Assembly (NCBI GenBank): GCA_044508625.1
Contig: JBIQHJ010000002.1
Span: forward strand, 167,044-231,043
Direction of reading: 5' to 3'
Origin: Castellaniella sp044508625
GTDB taxonomy: Bacteria; Pseudomonadota; Gammaproteobacteria; Burkholderiales; Burkholderiaceae_B
DNA length: 64,000 nucleotides
How positions within the stretch are numbered: the stretch's first letter is position 1; the number at the start of each line of letters is the position of its first letter. Positions 1-8,841 of this stretch are shown here, one piece after another. The translations under genes and the position numbers were made by a program. A model generated the notes under the pieces. It saw only the letters and a list, made by a program, of their open reading frames with translations. It made no database searches and was not told where the DNA came from.

Positions 1-1885
1 CGCACTGCCGCAGGCGTTCGATGGCGCGGATCATGAGCTGGTCGCCCCGCTCGTGCCCGAGCATGTCGTTGACCTGCTTGAAATTGTCCATCCCCAGGAA
101 CATCAGGCCGACCATGGTGTGCCGCGCCCGCGCCGCCTGGGCGGCCTGCTCGAAGCGCTTGGCGAGCTGGAGGCGGTTGGGCAGGTGGGTCAGCGGATCG
201 TGGTAGGCCAGGAAGGTGAGCCGCTCGACCGCCGTGTCGTGCTTGGCGCGCGTGCGCAGCGCCTCGATGCCGAAGGCCAGGTCGGCCGCCAGGTCCTGCA
301 GCAGGCGCACCTCCTCCTCGTTGAATGCCCGGGGTTGGGAGGAATAGATGGCCAGGGCGCCCAGGACGCCCGCCTGGCCGAGGAGGGGCAGGGCGATGCC
401 CGAGCCGAAACCCCGTCCGCGGGCGAAGGGCTCCCAGGGCTCGGGCCCCGAGCCGGGGCGATGGTCCTGGATCAGCACGGTCCGGCGGTCGCGGATGGCG
501 GCGCCGCAAGGCCCCCGGCTCGCGGACATGTCGGCCCATGGGATCCCCGCAGGCCCCGCGCCCTCGTCCTCGAGCCCCTCCTGCGCCATGGGGCGCACGC
601 CCGCCGCCTCGCCCGCTTGCGCGTAGCCGACCCAGGCGAGGCCGTAATCGCCCTGGCGCACGAGCAGGCGGCAGATGTCGCCGAGCAGGCGGCGCTCGTC
701 CCTGGCGCGGATCATCGCCACGTTGCAGGCGCTCAGCAGCTTGAGCGCCCGGTTGAGGCGGCGCGTCCGGACCTCCTCGGCCTGGTACTGGCCGGCCAGC
801 TCGCGCGCCTTGCGATAGGCGCGCTCGCGGCCGGTGACCAGCAGCCAGGCGATGGTGGCGGCGAGCAGGCTGGCGGCGATCCCGGCCAGGGTGACGAGGC
901 GCGCGGCCGAGCCCCCCAGCCTCGCCTCGAACTCGGGCGTCGAGCGCGCGGCGATCATCCAGGGGCGTCCGACCACGTCGACGCGGGCATCGGCCTGGAA
1001 AGCCGGCGTCCGCGCGGACGTCCCGGCCCGGCCCTCATCCGCCAGCGAGTCGTACAGCAGGGCCTGGGAATCGGATGTGTCGCCATCGTAGATCCGGAAG
1101 GCGAGCGGGACGCCGCTCTCGCCGAATTGCCGCTCGGGGATCCCGCGCATGAGGCCCGGCATCCGCAGGATCGCATGGATCCAGCCCTGGAAGTCGCGCT
1201 TGCGGTCCAGCGCCGCGTGTCCGTGGAATGGGGCGTATACCGGCAAGTACCACAGGAATCCAGGCTCTGGATCGGCGCCCGTGCCGGCGGCCCGGGCGAG
1301 CCCGGCGACGCGGCGGGTCCCGGCCAGCCGGCCCTCGTCGCGCGCACGCTCCATCGCCGGGCGCAGCCGCGGATCGGCGAGCATGTCCAGGCCCAGGATG
1401 CCGCGGGTGGCCTCGTCCAGGGGCTCGAGATAGAGCACGGTGGAATGGCTCTCGCGCCCGCCCGCCGGATGCACGGCATACGATGTGAAACCCTGGGCGC
1501 CGGCGACGCCCTCGTGGGCCCGGGGCGCATCGGGCGCGAGCACGATGGAATAGCCCAGGGCCCGCAGGCCGGGGTAGCGGTCGGCCAGCCGCATCTGGCT
1601 GGCATATTCGTGGAATTCGTCGGGCCGCACCTCGTCCGAGGCCGCCACCAGGGCCCGGGCGCCCCGCAGCACCTGCTCGTAGCTGCGCAGGCGCGCCCCG
1701 ATGTCGCCGACCAGGCCGTCGACGCGCGCCTGGAAATGCGCGGCGGCCTCGGCGCGGTTGTTGTCGCGGACGACGTGGCGCAAGCCATAGGTGACGCCCA
1801 GGCCGACGGCCAGGACCAGGCAGGGGACCAGCCATGGCGCCCGCAGCAGCACGGGCGTGGAAAGCGATCTGGCGATGGGGTCCAC
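1..1885 (-). CDS. Membrane diguanylate cyclase (CHASE-GAF-GGDEF), cut by window edge
   Basis: Sensor protein expected to make cyclic di-GMP in response to a periplasmic signal. The start is a GTG at 1885 preceded by AGGAGG. In order I see a membrane segment (about residues 13-30), a periplasmic region resembling CHASE (about 45-300), a second membrane segment (about 326-350), a GAF-like domain (about 385-540) and the start of a GGDEF domain with LAYHDPLTHLPNR followed by GMDNFKQVNDMLGHERGD. The reading frame runs off the left edge before the GG(D/E)EF signature, so catalytic competence and any C-terminal EAL domain cannot be judged. It stands alone, divergent from the sulfatase gene. Confidence 0.88.
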   Translation of the reverse strand, partial: MDPIARSLSTPVLLRAPWLVPCLVLAVGLGVTYGLRHVVRDNNRAEAAAHFQARVDGLVGDIGARLRSYEQVLRGARALVAASDEVRPDEFHEYASQMRLADRYPGLRALGYSIVLAPDAPRAHEGVAGAQGFTSYAVHPAGGRESHSTVLYLEPLDEATRGILGLDMLADPRLRPAMERARDEGRLAGTRRVAGLARAAGTGADPEPGFLWYLPVYAPFHGHAALDRKRDFQGWIHAILRMPGLMRGIPERQFGESGVPLAFRIYDGDTSDSQALLYDSLADEGRAGTSARTPAFQADARVDVVGRPWMIAARSTPEFEARLGGSAARLVTLAGIAASLLAATIAWLLVTGRERAYRKARELAGQYQAEEVRTRRLNRALKLLSACNVAMIRARDERRLLGDICRLLVRQGDYGLAWVGYAQAGEAAGVRPMAQEGLEDEGAGPAGIPWADMSASRGPCGAAIRDRRTVLIQDHRPGSGPEPWEPFARGRGFGSGIALPLLGQAGVLGALAIYSSQPRAFNEEEVRLLQDLAADLAFGIEALRTRAKHDTAVERLTFLAYHDPLTHLPNRLQLAKRFEQAAQAARARHTMVGLMFLGMDNFKQVNDMLGHERGDQLMIRAIERLRQC

Positions 1886-2045
1886 CTCGCGACGTCCTCC
1901 TGTATGCGCAGGCCCTGCCGATGATTATAGGGGCGGGCAGAGGCCCGCGGCCCAGCGGCGCAAATTATTGATGCCTCAAGCACAGAAATCAGTTACGATT
2001 TGTCATGCACCCACGGACCGGCTTTTCGGCGCATCGGAGACCCTA

Positions 2046-4286
2046 TTGAAAAAAACACTCCCGGCCCTGCTTGCGGCCGCAACGGCCACCCTGGTTCTTT
2101 CCGCCTGCGACGGCGGCGGCTCCGGCGGGGTGGCCATGAACGAGCCTCCCCCCGCGCCGCGGACGCCGAACATCCTCTTTGTCATCATGGACGACGTCGG
2201 CATCGACCAGATGCAGTCCTTTGGCTACGGCGGCCTGACGCCGCCCAGCATGCCCAATATGGACGCGGTGGCCAAGGCCGGCGTGCGTTTCCGCAATACC
2301 TGGTCCATGCCCGAATGCTCGCCGGGGCGCGCGGCGTTCTTCGTCGGCCGCTATCCGATCCGCACCAACATCTACCAGGCCATCGGTCCGGCCGACCTGG
2401 CCAATTCGCAGCTCTCGCCCTACGACATGACCGCGCCCAAGATGCTCAAGCAGGCCAACTACGAGAGCGCGATGTTCGGCAAGTTCCACCTGGCCGGGCC
2501 CGAGAACAACGAGGCCGAGAACGCCACGCCGAGCGTCCTGGGCTGGGATTATTTCTACGGCTGGATCGGCGGCCTGCCGGGCTCGATCGACACCACGGCG
2601 GGGGATGACGCCAATGCTGCCGGCAAATATGTCTGCGGCTTCGTGCCGGGCAACGGGGGCGTCGCGGGCCCCGGCATCGGTGTTGGCGACGTCAACCATG
2701 GGGCCTGCCGCTATGCGGACAATACCTGCTCGATGGTGCGGCGGACCTCGCTGCGGCAGGATCCCGCGGGCCTGCAGTGCCTGGCCTCGGGAGGCATCTT
2801 CGTGCCCGGCTCAAGCTGCGCGGATCCGGCGCCGGGCGGGCTCGATTTCGACCGCCAGAACGCCTACTACGTCTCGCCCCTGGTCATCATCGACGGCGGC
2901 AAGGTCGAGGAGGTGCCGCTGACCGATCCGCGGGCGCGGGGCTATCGCACGCGCATCGAGACCGATGCCGCGATCGACTGGATCAAGTCGCGCGCGCCGA
3001 CCCGGCCCTGGATGGCGACGGTCAGCTACAGCGCGCCCCACACCCCCTGGCAGCAGCCGCCCGGCGAACTGCTGGCCGGCGGGCTGTCGGTCACCGGCAA
3101 CCTGAGCTGCACGGACACCGGGGCGGGCCGCATCATCCAGAACGAGATGACCGAGGCCATGGACACCGAGTTCGGGCGCCTGCTGGTCGAGACCGGCCTC
3201 GCGCGGCGCGCCGACGACGGCAGCCTGCTCTACGACCCCAAGGCGAGCAACACCATCATCGTGATCGTCGGCGACAACGGCACGCTGGGCTCGGCGGTCA
3301 AGCTGCCGTTCCAGACCGACCGGGCCAAGGGCACCGCCTACCAGACCGGGGTCTGGGACCCGCTGATCATCGCCGGTCCGCAGGTCGTGCAGCCCGACCG
3401 CGACGTCGAGCACATGGTCAACACGGTGGACCTGTTCCAGTTCTTTGGCGAGGTGGCGGGCATCGACGCGCACCAGGCCGTGCCGCGCACCATCGATTCG
3501 GTCGGCATCCTGCCCTATCTGACGAATCCGGGCCAGGGCAGCCTGCGCACCATCAATTTCACCATCGGCGGCTACAACGACCAGGCCAACGGCGGGCGCA
3601 ACGGACCCTGCGTGATCTCGGGCTCCTGCACCCAGATCCCGGTCTCCAAGGGCGTCTGCGAGGACAACCAGGGGGTCTGGTGGGGGCAGGGGTACAGTGA
3701 TGCGTCGGTCGTTCCCAGCACGCCGCCGGGTGACGGCTATCCCAGTTGCGCGGCCGTGAATCAGGCACTCGACGGCGCCAGCCAGCCCATGGTCTCCATC
3801 CTGCCCGAGATTTCCGCTGCGATCCGCAACGACAAGTACAAGCTGGTCGAGAACACGGTCCAGACCTACGATCCGGGCACCAAGACGATCGTAGCCCCGG
3901 TGGTTACCCGGGAATTCTACGAAATCGACCAGGCCGTGCCTCCGAAGCTCGACAACGAGGATCTCAACCTGCTGAAGGCCGGGGCGCCGCCTTTGTCGGC
4001 GGAAGCCCAGGCCGCGTACAACGAACTGAGCGCCAAGTTCGACGAGATGATGGCGTCCAACCCCGATTGCCCCGGGGACGGCAATGGGGATGGCGTGGTC
4101 GATAGCCGGGATGCCTCCAACTGGGCCCGTATCGCCCATGATTGGGGGCTGTCCAGCGTGTACGATTTCGTCGTCGGCGGCGGACCCGTCGATGGCACTT
4201 TCGACGGGAAAACGGACAATTTCGACCAAGCGGTCGTCGACACCAATATGAACACCACTTGCCGGACCACCCATGGCCTCTACTGA
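2046..4286 (+). CDS. Lipoprotein sulfatase with dockerin-like C-terminus
   Basis: Type I (formylglycine-dependent) sulfatase of about 746 residues. I chose the TTG at 2046 because GGAGA lies just upstream and the product then begins with a lipoprotein signal (LVLSAC, lipidated Cys21); an ATG near 1971 would bury that signal. The metal-binding Asp pair is in NILFVIMDD (residues 49-50). Cys91 in the CxPxR motif CSPGR is the residue converted to formylglycine. The C-terminal 70 residues carry DGNGDGVVDSRDAS and a second acidic repeat, resembling calcium-binding dockerin or EF-hand-like loops. The stop overlaps the next gene, a formylglycine-generating enzyme, by 14 bp, which fits an enzyme-maturase pair. 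The substrate is not predictable. Confidence 0.88.
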   Translation: MKKTLPALLAAATATLVLSACDGGGSGGVAMNEPPPAPRTPNILFVIMDDVGIDQMQSFGYGGLTPPSMPNMDAVAKAGVRFRNTWSMPECSPGRAAFFVGRYPIRTNIYQAIGPADLANSQLSPYDMTAPKMLKQANYESAMFGKFHLAGPENNEAENATPSVLGWDYFYGWIGGLPGSIDTTAGDDANAAGKYVCGFVPGNGGVAGPGIGVGDVNHGACRYADNTCSMVRRTSLRQDPAGLQCLASGGIFVPGSSCADPAPGGLDFDRQNAYYVSPLVIIDGGKVEEVPLTDPRARGYRTRIETDAAIDWIKSRAPTRPWMATVSYSAPHTPWQQPPGELLAGGLSVTGNLSCTDTGAGRIIQNEMTEAMDTEFGRLLVETGLARRADDGSLLYDPKASNTIIVIVGDNGTLGSAVKLPFQTDRAKGTAYQTGVWDPLIIAGPQVVQPDRDVEHMVNTVDLFQFFGEVAGIDAHQAVPRTIDSVGILPYLTNPGQGSLRTINFTIGGYNDQANGGRNGPCVISGSCTQIPVSKGVCEDNQGVWWGQGYSDASVVPSTPPGDGYPSCAAVNQALDGASQPMVSILPEISAAIRNDKYKLVENTVQTYDPGTKTIVAPVVTREFYEIDQAVPPKLDNEDLNLLKAGAPPLSAEAQAAYNELSAKFDEMMASNPDCPGDGNGDGVVDSRDASNWARIAHDWGLSSVYDFVVGGGPVDGTFDGKTDNFDQAVVDTNMNTTCRTTHGLY

Positions 4287-5442
4287 TCGGCGAATTACTG
4301 ATCGGCGTACTGCTGATCGGCATACTGATCGGCACCGCCGCCTGCTCGCGGCGGGCGGGGTCGTGCTGGCGGCGGCGCTCGCCGGCGGGGCCATCGCCTG
4401 GTCCGCCCGGCCGGCGGCCGGTCCCGCGGCTCCGGCGGCGATCCTGGGCGATGGTATATCGACCCCCGAGGGCATGGCCTGGATCCCGCCGGGCACCTTT
4501 CTCATGGGCAACGACGGCAAGCTTTCCCAGCGCAACGAGCGGCCCGCGCACCGGGTCGCGCTGCATGGCTTCTGGATCGACGTGTCCCACGTCACCAACG
4601 ACCAGTTCGCCGAATTCGTGCGCCGGACGGGCTACGTGACCACGGCCGAGCGCAAGCCCGATTGGGAGACCATCCGCGTCCAGTTGCCGCCCGGCACGCC
4701 CAAGCCTCCCGAGGAGGTGCTGGTGCCCGGCGGCATGGTCTTCGTCGGCACGGAGGTGCCCGTCAATCTGCGCGACTACACCCAATGGTGGCGCTACGTG
4801 CCGGGCGCCGACTGGCGGCATCCGCAAGGGCCGGGCAGTTCGATCGAAGGGAAGGGCGACCATCCGGTGGTCCAGGTCAGCTACGAGGACGCCCTGGCCT
4901 ACGCGAAATGGGCCGGCAAGCGCCTGCCGACCGAGGCCGAATGGGAATACGCCGCGCGCGGCGGGCTGGAGCAGGCCGACTACGCCTGGGGCGACGAGGC
5001 GCTGCCGGACGGCAGGATGCAGGCCAACTACTGGGACGTGCGCCAGCGCAGCTTTCCGGTGGTGGACAGGGCGCCGGCGGGCGTGCCGGGGACCTCGCCC
5101 GTGGGCTCTTTCGCCCCCAACGGCTATGGCCTGAAGGACATGGGCGGCAACGCCTGGCAGTGGGTCGCCGACTGGTACCGGGCGGATTATTTCGCCTTGC
5201 AGGCCAGGGCGGGCCATGACCCGATCGAAAATCCGCAGGGGCCGCGGGATTCCTTCGACCCCTCAGCCTACGGCATGCCGGCGGACGCGCCCAAGCGCGT
5301 CATCCGCGGCGGCTCTTTCCTGTGCAACGAATCGTACTGCCTCTCGTACCGGCCCAGCGCCAGGCGCGGTTCGGATCCCTACACGCCGATGTCCCACCTG
5401 GGATTCCGCCTCGCCAAGGACGCGCCGCCACCCGTGTCCTGA
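4273..5442 (+). CDS. Formylglycine-generating enzyme (sulfatase-modifying factor)
   Basis: Oxidises the active-site Cys of the neighbouring sulfatase to formylglycine. The family signature is clear: RLPTEAEWEYAARGG, GNAWQWVADWY and RGGSFLCNESYC. Cys351 and Cys356 correspond to the two catalytic cysteines of FGE enzymes, so this is more likely an active copper/oxygen-type maturase than a diverged SUMF-domain protein. An N-terminal hydrophobic stretch (about residues 24-44) suggests membrane anchoring or export, matching an exported sulfatase. The first 20 residues come from a short DNA repeat (DRR/TDR units), so the true start could be slightly downstream. It overlaps the sulfatase stop by 14 bp and is probably translationally coupled. 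Confidence 0.9.
   Translation: MASTDRRITDRRTADRHTDRHRRLLAAGGVVLAAALAGGAIAWSARPAAGPAAPAAILGDGISTPEGMAWIPPGTFLMGNDGKLSQRNERPAHRVALHGFWIDVSHVTNDQFAEFVRRTGYVTTAERKPDWETIRVQLPPGTPKPPEEVLVPGGMVFVGTEVPVNLRDYTQWWRYVPGADWRHPQGPGSSIEGKGDHPVVQVSYEDALAYAKWAGKRLPTEAEWEYAARGGLEQADYAWGDEALPDGRMQANYWDVRQRSFPVVDRAPAGVPGTSPVGSFAPNGYGLKDMGGNAWQWVADWYRADYFALQARAGHDPIENPQGPRDSFDPSAYGMPADAPKRVIRGGSFLCNESYCLSYRPSARRGSDPYTPMSHLGFRLAKDAPPPVS
4284..4333 (+). repeat. Degenerate tandem repeat, TGATCGGC units
   Basis: Four copies of TGATCGGC start at 4284, 4299, 4314 and 4326 (spacing 15, 15 and 12 bp), at the junction of the sulfatase and FGE genes. All spacings are multiples of three, so both reading frames survive. 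Confidence 0.8.
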
Positions 5443-5458
5443 GCCGCCGGAAGCATAC

Positions 5459-5540
5459 GATTTTTCATATCGATGATATGAAAATTTCATTGCGAAATAT
5501 ATGTAATTTCTTAGATATTCTCCCTAGAATATCCGCGTGG
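5459..5540. promoter_or_regulatory. AT-rich control region with two perfect inverted repeats
   Basis: An AT-rich stretch inside very GC-rich DNA, between FGE and the aromatic hydroxylase. It contains TTTTCATATC-GAT-GATATGAAAA (5462-5484) and GATATTCT-CCCT-AGAATATC (5514-5533). Either could be an operator for the hydroxylase gene starting at 5713; the first could also act as a bidirectional terminator for FGE. The regulator is unknown. Confidence 0.5.
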
Positions 5541-5564
5541 AACCACATCCCCGAGCCCGTCGAT

Positions 5565-5700
5565 CGATGAGCCATCGAATCGACGAATGATCATCCAATC
5601 AATCGAATCACCGGATCGGCGAACAGCCGAGTCACCGAATCGACCGATCACCGGAACAACGGATCATCGAACGAATCGACGAGACACGGAATCAACGCGT
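5565..5700. repeat. Degenerate GAATCGAC / ATCACCGG repeats
   Basis: Untranslated leader of the hydroxylase gene made of shuffled short words (GAATCGAC, GATCATC, ATCACCGGA). I see no gene in it. It resembles the other short degenerate repeats in this window. Confidence 0.6.
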
Positions 5701-5712
5701 CCAGGAGACCGC

Positions 5713-7605
5713 ATGAAATACCATCATCACGGATACGTTTCGCACGATCCGCGCATCCAGACGGCCGCCGGCGCCGGCATCGACCGGCCCGAGGACCTGC
5801 CCGACGAAGTGGACGTCCTCATCATCGGCGCGGGCCCCGCCGGCATGATCGCGGCCGCCCAGCTCTCGCAGTTTCCCGGGGTCGTCACGCGCATCGTCGA
5901 TCGCCGGCCCAGCCGCCTGGAAATCGGGCTGGCGGACGGCATGCAGAAGCGCAGCCTCGAGACGTTCGAGGCCTTCGGGTTCGCCCAGCAGCTCATGGCC
6001 GAGGCCTGCCACGTCACGGAAACCATATTCTGGAAGCCGGACCCCACCAATCCCGCGAACATCGTCCGCGTCTCGCGGGTGGACGAGGATCCGCAGGGCG
6101 TGAGCGAATTCCCGCACCTGACGGTCAACCACGCCCGCGTGCTGGACTATTTCGCCGAATTCATGGGGAATTCGCCCACCCGCATGAAGCCCGACTACGG
6201 CCTGGAGTTCAAGAGCCTGTCGGTGGCCGAGGAGGGCGACCATCCGGTCACGGTGACGCTGGTGTACACGGCCGGCGAAAAGGCTGGGCAAGAGCGCGTG
6301 GTGCGCGCGCGCTACGTGGTGGGCTCGGACGGGGCCCACAGCGGCGTGCGCAAGGCGATCGGGCGCACCCTGCGCGGCGAATCCTCGAACCATGCCTGGG
6401 GGGTGATGGACCTCCTGGCGGAAACCGATTTCCCCGACATCCGCATCAAGTGCGCCATCCAGTCCGAGTCCGACGGCAACATCCTGCTGATCCCGCGCGA
6501 GGGCGGCTTCCTGTTCCGCCTGTACGTGGACATGGGCGAGGTGCCGCCCGACAGCGACGGCTCCATCCGCCGCACGCCCGTCGAGCAGATCATCGCCCGG
6601 GCCCAGAGGATCATGCATCCGTACACGCTCGACGTGCGCCACGTGGCCTGGCACAGCGTCTACGAGGTGGGCCACCGCCTGTGCGAGAGCTTCGACGACG
6701 TGCCGCTGGACCAGGTCGGCAAGCGCACGCCGCGCGTGTTCATCGCCGGGGACGCGAGCCACACGCACAGCGCCAAGGCCGGGCAGGGGACCAACGCCTC
6801 CATGCAGGACGGCTTCAACCTGGGCTGGAAGCTCGGGCACGTGCTCGAAGGGCGCAGCCCCGAGAGCCTGCTGGCCACATATTCGGCCGAGCGCCAGGTG
6901 ATCGGCCGCAACCTGATCGACGAGGACCGCAAGTGGGCGACGCAGATGGCCAAGGGCGCGGCCGCCTTCGCCAGCCATGCCGAATTCGAGCAGGCCTACC
7001 TGCGCATCACGGAGTTCGCGCAGGGCTTCATGACCCAATACGCGCCTTCGATGATCACGGCGCCGGCCGCGCACCAGGCGCTCGCGGCGAAACTGCCCGT
7101 GGGCAAGCGCTTCTGGTCGGCCGAGGTCATGCGGGTGGCCGACGCCAATCGACTGCACCTGGGCCACCAGGCCCGCGCGGACGGGCGCTGGCGGATCTAC
7201 GTGTTCGCGGATTCCGCGCGCGCCGGCGAGGATTCGCCCACGGCCGCGCTGGGCCGGTGGCTGGACGAGTCCCCCGAATCGCCCATCCGGGGCTACACTC
7301 CGGCGGGCGTCGACGAGAACGCCTGGTTCGACGTCAAGGTGATCTACCAGCAGGACCACACCAACGTCGACATCGGCCGGGTGCCGCGGGCGTTCCTGCC
7401 CAAGGCCGGGCCCTATCGCCTGACCGACCTCGAGAACGTCTATGCGGCCTTGCCCGATGACGATATATTCGAGCGTCGCGGCATCGATCGCCGGGGCGCC
7501 ATCGTGGTGGTGCGGCCGGACCAGTACGTGGCCAACGTGCTGCCGCTGGACGCGACGCGCGAGCTGGCCGCCTTCCTCCGGGAATTTGCAGTACAACAGC
7601 GTTGA
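5713..7605 (+). CDS. mobA: FAD-dependent 3-hydroxybenzoate 4-monooxygenase-like
   Basis: Flavoprotein aromatic hydroxylase of 630 residues, the size of the phenol 2-monooxygenase / 3-hydroxybenzoate 4-monooxygenase family, which has a C-terminal thioredoxin-like domain. The Rossmann motif GAGPAG is at residues 39-44. The second FAD/NAD(P)H motif is GSDGAHSGVRKA, and the ribityl-binding motif is FIAGDASHTHSAKAGQG. The start ATG 5713 follows AGGAGACCGC. The most likely reaction is NADPH-dependent 3-hydroxybenzoate to protocatechuate; phenol hydroxylase is the alternative. The next genes are a branched-chain-type binding protein 25 bp downstream and a LysR regulator, so this may be a small aromatic uptake and oxidation unit. 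No ring-cleavage dioxygenase is nearby. Confidence 0.85.
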   Translation: MKYHHHGYVSHDPRIQTAAGAGIDRPEDLPDEVDVLIIGAGPAGMIAAAQLSQFPGVVTRIVDRRPSRLEIGLADGMQKRSLETFEAFGFAQQLMAEACHVTETIFWKPDPTNPANIVRVSRVDEDPQGVSEFPHLTVNHARVLDYFAEFMGNSPTRMKPDYGLEFKSLSVAEEGDHPVTVTLVYTAGEKAGQERVVRARYVVGSDGAHSGVRKAIGRTLRGESSNHAWGVMDLLAETDFPDIRIKCAIQSESDGNILLIPREGGFLFRLYVDMGEVPPDSDGSIRRTPVEQIIARAQRIMHPYTLDVRHVAWHSVYEVGHRLCESFDDVPLDQVGKRTPRVFIAGDASHTHSAKAGQGTNASMQDGFNLGWKLGHVLEGRSPESLLATYSAERQVIGRNLIDEDRKWATQMAKGAAAFASHAEFEQAYLRITEFAQGFMTQYAPSMITAPAAHQALAAKLPVGKRFWSAEVMRVADANRLHLGHQARADGRWRIYVFADSARAGEDSPTAALGRWLDESPESPIRGYTPAGVDENAWFDVKVIYQQDHTNVDIGRVPRAFLPKAGPYRLTDLENVYAALPDDDIFERRGIDRRGAIVVVRPDQYVANVLPLDATRELAAFLREFAVQQR

Positions 7606-7630
7606 TGAATCGACAACAAGGAGCGAGACC

Positions 7631-8809
7631 ATGAAGTTCGGAAAAGCATTCGGGGCGGTGGCCCTGGCCATCGGGGCCGCGGCGGTCGCGGCGGGGCCTG
7701 CCCAGGCCAAGGACCTCAAGATCGGGCTGGTGCTGTCGATGTCCGGGCCGTTCTCGGACTACGGCAAGCAGATCCAGAACGGCATCGACCTGTTCATGGC
7801 CGAGCACGGGGACACCGTGGCCGGCCGCAAGATCCAGCTCATCGTCAAGGACGACACCGGCATGGCGCCGGCGGTGGCCAAGCGCCAGGCGCAAGAGCTG
7901 CTGATCAAGGACAAGGTCGACATCCTGGCGGGCTTCGACCTGACGCCCAACGCGCTGTCGGTGGCGCCCCTGGCCACCGAGGCCAAGGTGCCGATGATCG
8001 TGATGAACGCGGCCACGTCCTCGATCACGGAAAAATCGCCATACATCGCCCGCGTGTCCATGACCCTGCCGCAAAGCTCCTGGGCGATCGCCCAGTGGGC
8101 CCAAAAGAACGACGTCAAGTCGGCCTACATCCTGGTGGCGGACTACGGCCCGGGGCACGATGCGCAGGAGCAATTCAAAAAGACCTTCACCGAGCTGGGC
8201 GGCAAGATCGTCGGCGAGGTGCGCACGCCCGTCAGCACGCCGGACTACAAGCCCTTCCTCGAGCGCGTCAAGGACTCCAAGCCCGATGCGCTGTTCTTCT
8301 TCGTGCCGCCGGGCGCCTCGATGGTCGCGCTGGCCAAGGAGTTCAAGAACATGGGCCTGGACAAGCAGGGGATCCGCGTCATGGGCCCCGGGGACATGGC
8401 CGACGAGAACTCCCTGCCGGCGCTGGGCGATGCGGCCCTGGGCATGATCACCGCCTTCCACTATTCGGCCGCGCATGATTCGCCCGAGAACAAGGCATTC
8501 GTGGCGGCCTACGCCAAGGCCTATCCCGACGGCCACCCGAACTTCATGTCCATCGGCGGCTACGACGGCATGCAGCTCATCTACAAGGTGCTGGAGGCGA
8601 CCAAGGGCGATGCGAGCGGCGACGCCTTCATCGCGGCGGCCAAGGGCATGAAGTGGATGAGCCCGCGCGGCCCGATCCAGATCGATCCCGAGACGCGCGA
8701 CATCGTCCAGAACGAATACGTCCGCAGGATCGAGCGCGTGGGCGGCGAGCTGCAGAACGTCGAGTTCTTCACCTTCGAGGCCGTCAAGGATCCGGGCAAG
8801 CAGCCTTGA
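7631..8809 (+). CDS. ABC transporter substrate-binding protein, branched-chain amino acid type
   Basis: Periplasmic solute receptor of 392 residues with a signal peptide ending at GPAQA-KD and a type I periplasmic-binding fold starting LKIGLVLSMSGPFSDYGKQ, typical of LivJ/LivK-like Peripla_BP_6 proteins. In this family many members bind aromatic acids rather than amino acids; given the hydroxylase 25 bp upstream, an aromatic ligand such as 3-hydroxybenzoate is plausible but inferred. No permease or ATPase gene of an ABC system is in the window, so it is an orphan receptor here. The start ATG 7631 follows GAGCGAGACC. Confidence 0.88.
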   Translation: MKFGKAFGAVALAIGAAAVAAGPAQAKDLKIGLVLSMSGPFSDYGKQIQNGIDLFMAEHGDTVAGRKIQLIVKDDTGMAPAVAKRQAQELLIKDKVDILAGFDLTPNALSVAPLATEAKVPMIVMNAATSSITEKSPYIARVSMTLPQSSWAIAQWAQKNDVKSAYILVADYGPGHDAQEQFKKTFTELGGKIVGEVRTPVSTPDYKPFLERVKDSKPDALFFFVPPGASMVALAKEFKNMGLDKQGIRVMGPGDMADENSLPALGDAALGMITAFHYSAAHDSPENKAFVAAYAKAYPDGHPNFMSIGGYDGMQLIYKVLEATKGDASGDAFIAAAKGMKWMSPRGPIQIDPETRDIVQNEYVRRIERVGGELQNVEFFTFEAVKDPGKQP

Positions 8810-8841
8810 TGCGCGCCTGAGGCGCCTTTCGGGCAGTTTCC

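Noticed and set aside
53..1983. Long open frames on both strands over the GGDEF gene
   Set aside because: They show shadow-frame composition. Only the minus frame beginning at GTG 1885 gives membrane segments, GAF and GGDEF motifs.
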